Below, one piece after another: positions 5,277-11,070 of a stretch of 11,070 bases of DNA. Source of the DNA: Candidatus Woesearchaeota archaeon (GTDB lineage: Archaea > Nanobdellota > Nanobdellia > Woesearchaeales > GW2011-AR15); NCBI GenBank assembly GCA_016934775.1, contig JAFGSP010000183.1, positions 1-11,070 of the forward strand. Direction: 5' to 3'. Position numbers and translations under genes: made by a program. Within the stretch, counting starts at the first letter, position 1; each line of letters opens with the position of its first letter. The notes beneath the pieces are model-generated. The model made no database searches. It saw only the letters and a list, made by a program, of their open reading frames with translations, and was not told the DNA's origin.

Positions 5277-6278
5277 ATGGTATACAAGATATGCGTGCTG
5301 CCTGGTGAAGGCATAGGAAATGAAGTGATCGAACAGGCTGTGAAAGTGCTGAAAACGCTGCCTTTGGAATTTGAGTTTGTCTACGCAGACATAGGTTATG
5401 AGACATACCAGAAGACTGGTGACGGCCTGCCAAATGAGACAATTCAAAAAGTTGAGAAAGCTGATGCAGCTCTTTTCGGAGCTGTGACAACTCCCCCGAA
5501 TATTCCTGGTTATCGCTCGCCTATCCTAAGGCTGAGAAAGCATTTTGAGCTTTACTCTAATGTCAGGCCCTGTGTTTCCCTGCCTAATCCTATCTCAAGA
5601 AAAGGAATAAACCTGATTGTTGTAAGGGAGAATACTGAGGATCTTTATTCAGGAGTCGAGCGTGTTGAAGATGATGGCAACAAAGCAATAGCTGAGATGA
5701 TAATAACAAGAAAAGGCTCTGAGCGCATAATAAGGTATGCGTTTGAGCTTGCCAAGAAAAAAGGCCTGAAAAAAGTCACTGTTGTGCACAAGGGAAACGT
5801 AGTGAGGGCTCCCTGCGGGCTTTTCCTGAAAGTAGCGCAGGAGATTTCAAAAGACTATCCTGGGATTGAGATGCAGGATATGCTCGTTGATGCATGCGCG
5901 ATGCAGCTCATAAAGAACCCTGGGCAGTTTGAGATAATTGTAACGACAAACATGTTCGGAGACATACTTAGCGATGAAGCTTCCATGCTTGTCGGCGGAC
6001 TTGGCATAGCATACTCAGGGAATATCGGAGAAGGAAAAGGAGTGTTTGAGCCTGTGCATGGATCTGCCCCGAAATATGCAGGAAAGAACATAGCAAATCC
6101 TATTGCCTCCATTTTAGCAGCAAAGATGATGCTCGAGTTCCTCGGAGAGGATAAGCAGGCAAAAAGAGTTGAAGAAGCAGTGCTAAAATCAATAAGAGAG
6201 AACAAGGTGACAAAAGACCTTGGCGGAGTCCTGGGGACGTCAGAGGCAGGAGATTTTATAGCAGGGTGTCTGAAATGA
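5277..6278 (+). CDS. hicd: Homoisocitrate dehydrogenase
   Basis: It oxidises and decarboxylates homoisocitrate to 2-oxoadipate with NAD(P). The 333-residue length fits the single-domain isocitrate/isopropylmalate dehydrogenase family. Visible motifs are LPGEGIGNEV (8-17), the substrate-binding RSPILRLRKHFELY (80-93) with NVRP (95-98), VVRENTEDLYSG (115-126) with catalytic Tyr124, the catalytic lysine K172 in HKGN, and the metal-binding TNMFGDILSDEA (224-235) with Asp229 and Asp233. HGSAPKYAGKNIANP (261-275) is the nucleotide-binding segment. Isopropylmalate dehydrogenase is the main alternative, and dual activity is known in the family. ATG 5277 follows lysU by one base, with GAGGAG 10 nt upstream. 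The end overlaps lysX by 4 bases. Confidence 0.88.
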   Translation: MVYKICVLPGEGIGNEVIEQAVKVLKTLPLEFEFVYADIGYETYQKTGDGLPNETIQKVEKADAALFGAVTTPPNIPGYRSPILRLRKHFELYSNVRPCVSLPNPISRKGINLIVVRENTEDLYSGVERVEDDGNKAIAEMIITRKGSERIIRYAFELAKKKGLKKVTVVHKGNVVRAPCGLFLKVAQEISKDYPGIEMQDMLVDACAMQLIKNPGQFEIIVTTNMFGDILSDEASMLVGGLGIAYSGNIGEGKGVFEPVHGSAPKYAGKNIANPIASILAAKMMLEFLGEDKQAKRVEEAVLKSIRENKVTKDLGGVLGTSEAGDFIAGCLK

Positions 6279-7129
6279 AACTGAAAGTAGGCTTTTTGCA
6301 TTCAAGGATAAGGGCAGAAGAAAAGCTTCTCTTGGATGAGTTGAGGAAAAGGGATATAGAGGTTGTCAAGATAAATGACGATGAAGAATATTTTGATATT
6401 TCTGAAAAAAAGTTTGATATAGATGTGCTGTTTGAAAGGTCAGTGTCTTTTTCAAGAGGATTGTACATATCCAAGATATTTGAAGGATACGGCATACCTG
6501 TTGTTAACAAAAGCAAAGTTGCTGAGACTTGCGGAGACAAATATGTGACATCTCAGCTTTTGACAAACAACGGAATCAAGACACCTAAAGTTATGATGGC
6601 ATTTTCACAGGAATCAGCGCTTAATGCAATTGAAAAGATGGGATACCCCTGCGTGATGAAGCCGGTTGTCGGAAGCTGGGCCAGGCTGATATCAAAGATA
6701 AATGACAGGCATGCAGCTGAAGCAATAATAGAGCATAAATCTACCTTAGGCAGTTATCAGCACTCAGTGTTCTACATCCAGGAATATGTGGAAAAACCCG
6801 GAAGAGACATAAGGGCTTTTGTCGTAGGAGATGAAGTCATCTGCGCAATATACAGGAGCTCAGAGCATTGGATAACAAATACAGCAAGAGGAGGAATGGC
6901 AAGCAACTGCCCGCTCACAGATGAGATCAGGGATCTGTGCAGGAGGACTGCAAAAGCAATAGGCCCGGGGCTGCTGGCCCTTGATCTGTTCGAAACAAAA
7001 GAGGGGCTTACTGTGAATGAAGTCAACCATACAATGGAGTTCAGGAATAGCATTACAACTACAGGTGTGAATATTCCTGAAAAAATGGTTGATTATGTGA
7101 TAGAGATAGGAAAAAAGAATAGAAATTAG
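6275..7129 (+). CDS. lysX: LysW-aminoadipate ligase (ATP-grasp)
   Basis: LysX uses ATP to join the alpha-amino group of 2-aminoadipate to the C-terminal glutamate of LysW. The 284-residue RimK-type ATP-grasp protein starts with the LysX-like HSRIRAEEK (9-17). It has NKSKVAETCGDK (78-89), the ATP-binding KPVVGSWARL (129-138) and the metal-binding NEVNHTMEF (248-256) characteristic of LysX. ATG 6275 overlaps the previous stop (ATGA) and follows AGGGTG (6263-6268); an in-frame GTG at 6266 would add three residues but lies within that Shine-Dalgarno. Specificity for aminoadipate against glutamate (the ArgX role) is inferred from the upstream genes; a bifunctional enzyme, as in Thermococcus, is possible. 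Confidence 0.93.
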   Translation: MKLKVGFLHSRIRAEEKLLLDELRKRDIEVVKINDDEEYFDISEKKFDIDVLFERSVSFSRGLYISKIFEGYGIPVVNKSKVAETCGDKYVTSQLLTNNGIKTPKVMMAFSQESALNAIEKMGYPCVMKPVVGSWARLISKINDRHAAEAIIEHKSTLGSYQHSVFYIQEYVEKPGRDIRAFVVGDEVICAIYRSSEHWITNTARGGMASNCPLTDEIRDLCRRTAKAIGPGLLALDLFETKEGLTVNEVNHTMEFRNSITTTGVNIPEKMVDYVIEIGKKNRN

Positions 7130-7147
7130 TTTTTTCAGATAACATTG

Positions 7148-7238
7148 AGTGATTGAGGGAATCCTTCCCTCAAACTCCCTTAAGGCACATCCCTAAAGGG
7201 GTGGTGCGGAGGGGTGTCCCCTCTGCGTATACAAAATT
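7148..7238 (+). repeat. Structured intergenic element, copy 2
   Basis: Same orientation and order as the copy at 4683-4763. Stem 1 is TTGAGGGA (7153-7160) with TCCCTCAA (7166-7173); compared with copy 1 an A-T pair has become G-C on both sides, a compensatory change. Stem 2 can form from ATCCC (7189-7193) with GGGGT (7198-7202), or from ACTCC (7174-7178) with the same bases. Stem 3 is GCGGAGGGG (7206-7214) with CCCCTCTGC (7218-7226), 9 bp with one G-U. An extra CCTTAAGG palindrome lies at 7178-7185. It sits between lysX and lysY. Confidence 0.75.
7228..7236 (+). promoter_or_regulatory. Weak TATA-like box ahead of lysY
   Basis: TATACAAAA at the end of repeat copy 2 corresponds to the TATA-like box ending copy 1. 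It would start a transcript near 7257, about 19 nt before lysY, leaving room for the weak AGTGA at 7264-7268. The match to the archaeal consensus is poorer than in copy 1. Confidence 0.3.
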
Positions 7239-7275
7239 ACAAGATACAACTAAACAAATATGAAGTGAATTTACA

Positions 7276-8313
7276 ATGAAAAAGATAAGAGCGAGTATAA
7301 TAGGTGCGTCAGGCTATGTTGGCGGAGAGGCATTAAGGATATTGTTACAGCATCCGGATGTTGAGGTGGTGCAGGCCACGTCTGAGAGAAATTTCGGGAA
7401 ATTTGTGCACACAGTGCATCCCAATCTCAGGGGATTGACAAAGATGCAGTTTTCCAGCATTAATGAGCTGGAAGAGGTTGATGTCATTTTTCTTGGCCTG
7501 CCCCACAAGGTGAGCAGCTCAAAGATAGACTATATCATGAGCAAGACTAAAAAGATAGTTGATAAGGGAAGCGATTTCAGGCTCCATGATAAAGAAGATT
7601 ATCTGAAATGGTATGATTTTGAGCATCCCCGCCCTGAATTGCTAAACAAGTTTGTTTATGGAATTCCTGAGCTGCACAGGAATGAGATAAAAAAGGCTGA
7701 TTATGTTGCTGCAGCAGGCTGCAATGCAACTGCAACTATACTTGGATTGTATCCCTTGTACAAGCACGGCCTTGTAGACAAAGAGAGGACGATTGTTGAA
7801 GTGAAAGGCGGATCAAGTGAAGCCGGAAACAAGGAAACTCCTGGCAGCCACCACCCTGAAAGAAAAGATTCTATGAGGAGCTACATGCCGACAGGACACA
7901 GGCACATGGCTGAGGTCATGCAGGAGCTGAATACGGAATATTTCGGTTTCAGCGCCACAAGCACCCCCTTAGTAAGAGGCATATTGATGACAGCGCATGT
8001 CTTCCTCAAAGAGAAGATGCAGGACAAGGATATATGGAAGATATACCGGCAGGAATACGGTGAAGAGCCTTTTGTGAGGATCGTAAAAGAGCGTTCAGGG
8101 ATATACAGGTATCCGGAGCCGAAGATATTGGCAGGAAGCAATTTCTGCGATGTCGGCTTTGAGCTTGATGCCAGGACAAACAGGCTTGTTGTGATGTCAG
8201 CTATCGACAACCTGATGAAAGGCGCAGCAGGCCAGGCAGTCCAGTGCATGAACATAATGTTCGGCCTTGATGAGAAAGCCGGATTGGAGTTCCCGGGATT
8301 GCATCCAGTGTAA
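7276..8313 (+). CDS. lysY: LysW-aminoadipyl phosphate reductase
   Basis: LysY reduces LysW-bound aminoadipyl phosphate to the semialdehyde with NADPH; it is homologous to ArgC. The 345-residue protein has the dinucleotide-binding GASGYVGGE (10-18), DKGSDFRL (96-103), the catalytic Cys149 in AAGCNATA, KGGSSEAG (177-184), the catalytic histidine region TGHRHMAE (206-213) and DNLMKGAAGQAVQ (311-323). It lies 146 bp after lysX, across the second structured repeat, so it may be expressed partly from its own promoter. The weak AGTGA at 7264-7268 is the only Shine-Dalgarno candidate. N-acetyl-glutamyl phosphate reductase (ArgC) is the alternative; the LysW partner genes on both sides make LysY far more likely, with possible dual use in ornithine synthesis. 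Confidence 0.92.
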   Translation: MKKIRASIIGASGYVGGEALRILLQHPDVEVVQATSERNFGKFVHTVHPNLRGLTKMQFSSINELEEVDVIFLGLPHKVSSSKIDYIMSKTKKIVDKGSDFRLHDKEDYLKWYDFEHPRPELLNKFVYGIPELHRNEIKKADYVAAAGCNATATILGLYPLYKHGLVDKERTIVEVKGGSSEAGNKETPGSHHPERKDSMRSYMPTGHRHMAEVMQELNTEYFGFSATSTPLVRGILMTAHVFLKEKMQDKDIWKIYRQEYGEEPFVRIVKERSGIYRYPEPKILAGSNFCDVGFELDARTNRLVVMSAIDNLMKGAAGQAVQCMNIMFGLDEKAGLEFPGLHPV

Positions 8314-8314
8314 A

Positions 8315-8328
8315 TTTTTTTATATAAT
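8315..8328 (+). promoter_or_regulatory. TATA-rich promoter ahead of the 2-hydroxyacid dehydrogenase
   Basis: A run of seven T's leads into TATATAAT just after the lysY stop. Its centre (about 8322) predicts a transcript start near 8348, giving a leader of only about 9 nt that begins with the GGTGAT Shine-Dalgarno (8348-8353). Confidence 0.45.
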
Positions 8329-8347
8329 AGATGCATTCAGAGCATCT
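8329..8347. promoter_or_regulatory. Inverted repeat, candidate operator
   Basis: AGATGC (8329-8334) and GCATCT (8342-8347) form a perfect 6-bp dyad around a 7-base spacer. It lies between the TATA box and the predicted transcript start, where a bound protein would block initiation. In read-through mRNA it would be a hairpin ending exactly at the Shine-Dalgarno. Confidence 0.4.
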
Positions 8348-8356
8348 GGTGATAAC

Positions 8357-9292
8357 ATGAAAATAATTGTTTTAGGGACTATAAAGGAATTCCATGATAG
8401 TATCAGGGGCAAATTGACAAAAGGGATAGATGTATCGCATTACTATAATGAAAAGGACGCTGAAAAAGAAATCGGGGATGCAGAGGTTATTTTTTGCTCC
8501 GATGCAACCAGGGAATTCCTTGAAAAAGCAAAAAAGTTGAAATGGGTCCATACCCCATGGATAGGAGCAGATAATATCATAAAGAACATTCCTGCTGGAG
8601 TTACACTAACAAGGACAATAGGTGTCAATGACGAAGATATTTCAAGGTATGTGTGCACATATATATTGTATTTTACGCAGAAAGTAAAGGAGAGGATAGA
8701 TTACCAGGAAAAGCGTTTATGGGATAAGATGAAGCTTCTCGAGGAGTTCTCAGGAAATGCTGTCGGAGTAATCGGGCTTGGGAGCATAGGCCAAAAAATT
8801 GCAGAGGTTCTGCACAACCTAGGTTTTGAAGTATATGGCTATAAAAAGAACACGCCGGATAGGGATTTTGCCTTCATAAAACAAATCTATTATGGTAATG
8901 AAAAACAGACCATGTTAAGCCAATGTGATTTTGTTGTTGTGTGCCTGCCCTTGTCTGATGATACAAAAAATTTTATTTCTGGAAAAGAATTGGACTCGAT
9001 GAAAAAGAGCTGTGTTCTGATTAATGTTGGTAGAGGCGGAACAATAGATGAGGATGCCCTTATCGAAGCGCTTGAGAATAAAAAAATAAAAGCCGCTGTC
9101 CTTGATGTGACAAGAGAAGAGCCCCTGCCACAAAATAGCAGGCTCTGGGGCATAGATAATCTCATCATAACGCCGCATGTTTCAGGTTTATTCCGATTTG
9201 ACGAGAGAGCCGCTTTTTTCAAAAAGAACCTGGCCCGCTATATGAATAATCAGCAGTTAGAAGGTATTGTGGAGCTAAAAAAAGGATATTAA
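8357..9292 (+). CDS. D-isomer-specific 2-hydroxyacid dehydrogenase
   Basis: This 311-residue NAD(P)-dependent reductase/dehydrogenase interconverts a 2-oxo acid and its D-2-hydroxy acid. The family Rossmann motif GLGSIG is at 140-145. The catalytic triad is complete: Arg226 in NVGRGGTIDE, Glu255 in DVTREEPLP and His274 in ITPHVSG. The N-terminal substrate half (1-100) is divergent, so the substrate cannot be named; glyoxylate/hydroxypyruvate reductase or phosphoglycerate dehydrogenase relatives are likely. ATG 8357 is chosen because GGTGAT lies 4-5 nt before it; an in-frame ATG at 8267 would add 30 non-homologous residues and overlap lysY by 47 bases. It sits inside the lysine operon, where no such step is known; a 2-oxo acid of the pathway, such as 2-oxoadipate, is a speculative substrate. 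The next gene starts one base after its stop. Confidence 0.88.
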   Translation: MKIIVLGTIKEFHDSIRGKLTKGIDVSHYYNEKDAEKEIGDAEVIFCSDATREFLEKAKKLKWVHTPWIGADNIIKNIPAGVTLTRTIGVNDEDISRYVCTYILYFTQKVKERIDYQEKRLWDKMKLLEEFSGNAVGVIGLGSIGQKIAEVLHNLGFEVYGYKKNTPDRDFAFIKQIYYGNEKQTMLSQCDFVVVCLPLSDDTKNFISGKELDSMKKSCVLINVGRGGTIDEDALIEALENKKIKAAVLDVTREEPLPQNSRLWGIDNLIITPHVSGLFRFDERAAFFKKNLARYMNNQQLEGIVELKKGY

Positions 9293-9293
9293 G

Positions 9294-9926
9294 ATGTGCA
9301 GACTGCTATGTGTCCGTTCAGAAACTGAATTTGATATTCAGAGTTTTCTTAAAAAATTTTCTGTCATATGTAAAAAAAGCCAGGAATACCAGGGACATGG
9401 CTGGGGCCTTGCTTTTCTTAAAGAAGGGGAATGGCAGCATTACAAGAACATAAAGCCCATATGGGAAGATGACCTTGCTCATTTTGGCAGGACAAAATAT
9501 CTAATTGCGCATGCGAGGTCTGCATTTGAGGACAGGGATATTGTTATTGAGTATAATATGCCGTTCTATGATGACAGATATGTATTCATCTTCAACGGAG
9601 AGCTGCGCGGTGTCACGATAAAAGAAGAAGGCAGGATAGGCGCTGAGAAGATATTTAATTTTATAAAAAGATTCGACAAAGGAGATATGAAATCTGCTAT
9701 GGAAAAAGCAGTCCCTTTAATAAAAAAGAGGGCAAGGGAGATAAAGGCCCTGAACATTATCATTGCGACAAAAGAGAATGTATTCCTGAACACTTATTAC
9801 AGTATGGACCCGGATTATTTTACTATGCATTTTTCAGAGAAAGATGATATGCTCAGGATATGCTCGATGCCCTTCCCTGGTGAAGAGTGGACAGCAATTC
9901 CCAATGATACAATAAAGGTGTGGTGA
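9294..9926 (+). CDS. Class II glutamine amidotransferase domain protein
   Basis: This 210-residue protein is a stand-alone Ntn-type (class II) glutaminase resembling the YafJ/EgtC group. The start Met would be removed to expose Cys2 as nucleophile. Family motifs follow in order: GHGWGLAF (34-41), the AHARSA segment with Arg75 (72-77), and FNGELRG with Asn101-Gly102 of the oxyanion hole (100-106). There is no synthetase or isomerase domain, so it would either hydrolyse glutamine or a gamma-glutamyl amide by itself, or pass ammonia to a partner encoded elsewhere. It begins one base after the hydroxyacid dehydrogenase gene, and its TGA is part of the lysZ Shine-Dalgarno, so all three are translationally coupled. 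Its role in a lysine operon is unexplained. Confidence 0.82.
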   Translation: MCRLLCVRSETEFDIQSFLKKFSVICKKSQEYQGHGWGLAFLKEGEWQHYKNIKPIWEDDLAHFGRTKYLIAHARSAFEDRDIVIEYNMPFYDDRYVFIFNGELRGVTIKEEGRIGAEKIFNFIKRFDKGDMKSAMEKAVPLIKKRAREIKALNIIIATKENVFLNTYYSMDPDYFTMHFSEKDDMLRICSMPFPGEEWTAIPNDTIKVW

Positions 9927-9930
9927 AAAA

Positions 9931-10722
9931 ATGATAATAATCAAGATAGGCGGCGGTAAGGCTATTAATACAGAAGGTGTTATCAAGGACCTTGCAGGGC
10001 TGGATGAGCCATTCATTATTGTGCACGGCGCAAACTATTTCAGGGATAAGCTGGCTGAAGAGCTTGGAACGCCGAAGAAAACAATCACCTCTGTCTCAGG
10101 GTATTCGAGCGTATATTCAGATGATGATGCTATAGACAACATAATGATGGCATATGCAGGGCTGAGGAACAAGAGGATAGTAGAGCTGTGCCAGCTGAAC
10201 AATATAAATGCAGTCGGCCTTTCTGGGATTGACGGCGGGCTGATACGCGCAAAAAGAAACCAGGGGATAAGAGCAAGAGAAGGAAATAAAGTAAAGCTGC
10301 TGCGAGATTTCTCAGGCAAGCCTTTCCAGATCAATGTGGGATTGCTGAAGCTGCTGCTTGACAACAATTATCTCCCTGTCTTATGCATCCCTGTTATCGA
10401 TGAAGAGGGCTATGCTGTCAACACAGAGAATGACGATATTGTAAGGGTCCTAAAAGACACTCTTGGCGCTGAAACAATAATCAACCTGATAGAGGCTCCG
10501 GGATTCCTTGAAGACAAGGATGATCCAACCACGCTTGTCAAAAAGATGTCTAAAGACGAGCTTGAAAAGAGAGAAAGCCAGGTTGAAGGAAGGATGAAAA
10601 GAAAGATTTTGGCATTAAGGAAACTTTTTGAAAAAGGTGACTGCAGGGTCATAATAAGTGATGGTCGTGTTGAGTGCCCTGTTAAAGACGCCCTTGATGG
10701 TAAAGGGACTGTCATTGAATAA
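9931..10722 (+). CDS. lysZ: LysW-aminoadipate kinase
   Basis: LysZ phosphorylates the side-chain carboxylate of LysW-bound aminoadipate; it belongs to the amino-acid kinase superfamily with N-acetylglutamate kinase. The 263-residue protein has KIGGGKAI (5-12), IVHGA (30-34), GLSGIDGGLI (96-105) leading to the Arg/Lys-rich AKRNQGIR (107-114) that fits the acidic LysW carrier, AVNTENDDIV (162-171), and GRMKRKI (220-226) near the ATP site. GGTGA (9922-9926) stands 4 nt before the ATG and contains the previous gene's stop. The order kinase then lysJ is common in LysW clusters. It may also phosphorylate LysW-glutamate in ornithine synthesis. Confidence 0.94.
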   Translation: MIIIKIGGGKAINTEGVIKDLAGLDEPFIIVHGANYFRDKLAEELGTPKKTITSVSGYSSVYSDDDAIDNIMMAYAGLRNKRIVELCQLNNINAVGLSGIDGGLIRAKRNQGIRAREGNKVKLLRDFSGKPFQINVGLLKLLLDNNYLPVLCIPVIDEEGYAVNTENDDIVRVLKDTLGAETIINLIEAPGFLEDKDDPTTLVKKMSKDELEKRESQVEGRMKRKILALRKLFEKGDCRVIISDGRVECPVKDALDGKGTVIE

Positions 10723-10739
10723 TCAAACAAGGTGAAAAA

Positions 10740-11070
10740 ATGGAAGATTATATTGAAATGGAAAACAAATATCTGGCACCGACATACGGTAACAGAGGAT
10801 TAGTGTTCAACAAAGGCAGGGGGGTGTATCTTTATGATAACACAGGAAAAAGATACCTTGACTGTTTCTCTAATGTGGGCGTCAATATATTAGGGCACTG
10901 CAATCCCAGCCTTAATGAAGCAATAACTGAGCAGCTTCAGAAGATGACAAATCTGCACGGCAGCTTTTCTAATGAAAAGAGAGCAGAATTTTCAAAAAGG
11001 CTTGTTGAGATATCTCCTGGGCTGAAAAGGGTTTATTACTGCAACTCTGGAGCAGAAACCATAGAGGCTG
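10740..11070 (+). CDS. lysJ: LysW-aminoadipate semialdehyde aminotransferase, 3'-truncated
   Basis: LysJ transfers an amino group from glutamate to LysW-bound aminoadipate semialdehyde, giving LysW-lysine; it is a class III PLP aminotransferase related to acetylornithine aminotransferase. Only the first 110 codons are in the window. They include the N-terminal GRGVYLYDNTGKRYLD (26-41), GVNILGHCNP (47-56) and the PLP phosphate-binding CNSGAETIEA (101-110). The catalytic lysine lies beyond the window. GGTGAAAAAATG at 10731-10742 is identical to the start region of lysZ at 9922-9933. The frame is open to the last base, so this is a cut by the window rather than a broken gene. ArgD is the alternative name by homology. 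Confidence 0.9.
   Translation, partial: MEDYIEMENKYLAPTYGNRGLVFNKGRGVYLYDNTGKRYLDCFSNVGVNILGHCNPSLNEAITEQLQKMTNLHGSFSNEKRAEFSKRLVEISPGLKRVYYCNSGAETIEA

Noticed and set aside
4683..7238. CRISPR repeats or insertion-sequence ends
   Set aside because: Only two copies 2.4 kb apart, no regular spacers, no transposase gene between them and same orientation, so they do not bound a mobile unit.
7881..8336. Minus-strand open frame opposite lysY (151 codons)
   Set aside because: Lies antisense to the conserved catalytic half of LysY and reads as a shadow; no supporting signals.
8267..8356. Upstream start for the 2-hydroxyacid dehydrogenase
   Set aside because: The extra 30 residues are not family-like, would overlap lysY by 47 bases, and the GGTGAT Shine-Dalgarno and TATA box both point to ATG 8357.

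Overview
The window is an AT-rich stretch, almost certainly archaeal, in which every gene is read on the + strand. Archaeal signs are AT-rich TATA-like boxes about 25-35 bp ahead of several genes (some giving leaderless or nearly leaderless mRNAs), a LysW carrier-protein lysine pathway, and a homocitrate synthase with a C-terminal Lrp/RAM domain. Arginine is encoded mostly by AGG/AGA. The lineage cannot be fixed from the sequence; a DPANN-type or other uncultivated archaeon is only a guess.

Positions 1-326 hold the 3' end of a gene for a small membrane-anchored protein of unknown function. Positions 418-1573 hold two adjacent genes for polytopic membrane proteins of similar length and layout, probably a diverged tandem duplication, with a TATA box placed for leaderless transcription of the first.

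Positions 1600-11070 are a long lysine biosynthesis operon of the alpha-aminoadipate/LysW type. The order is a possible leader ORF, lysW, lysS (homocitrate synthase), lysT and lysU (homoaconitase large and small subunits), homoisocitrate dehydrogenase, lysX (LysW ligase), lysY (reductase), a D-2-hydroxyacid dehydrogenase, a class II glutamine amidotransferase, lysZ (kinase) and lysJ (aminotransferase, cut by the window end). LysS, LysT/U and homoisocitrate dehydrogenase turn 2-oxoglutarate into 2-oxoadipate. After transamination by an enzyme not seen here, LysX attaches aminoadipate to the C-terminal glutamate of LysW. LysZ, LysY and LysJ then work on the carrier-bound intermediate, and a LysK hydrolase (not seen here) would release lysine. 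The dehydrogenase and the amidotransferase have no assigned step in this pathway.

Three non-coding features stand out. First, the lysW start codon (TTG) and Shine-Dalgarno lie in a 16-bp hairpin. A short lysine-rich ORF with its own strong Shine-Dalgarno reads through that hairpin and stops at its last base, overlapping lysW, and two competing pairings are possible. This looks like translational control of the operon. Second, two related three-stem elements of about 80-90 nt sit between lysT and lysU and between lysX and lysY; their first stem shows compensatory base changes and each copy ends in a TATA-like sequence. Third, an inverted repeat lies between a TATA box and the start of the 2-hydroxyacid dehydrogenase gene and could be an operator. 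No tRNA, rRNA, CRISPR array or transposase gene was seen, and no gene-free gap exceeds 300 bases.
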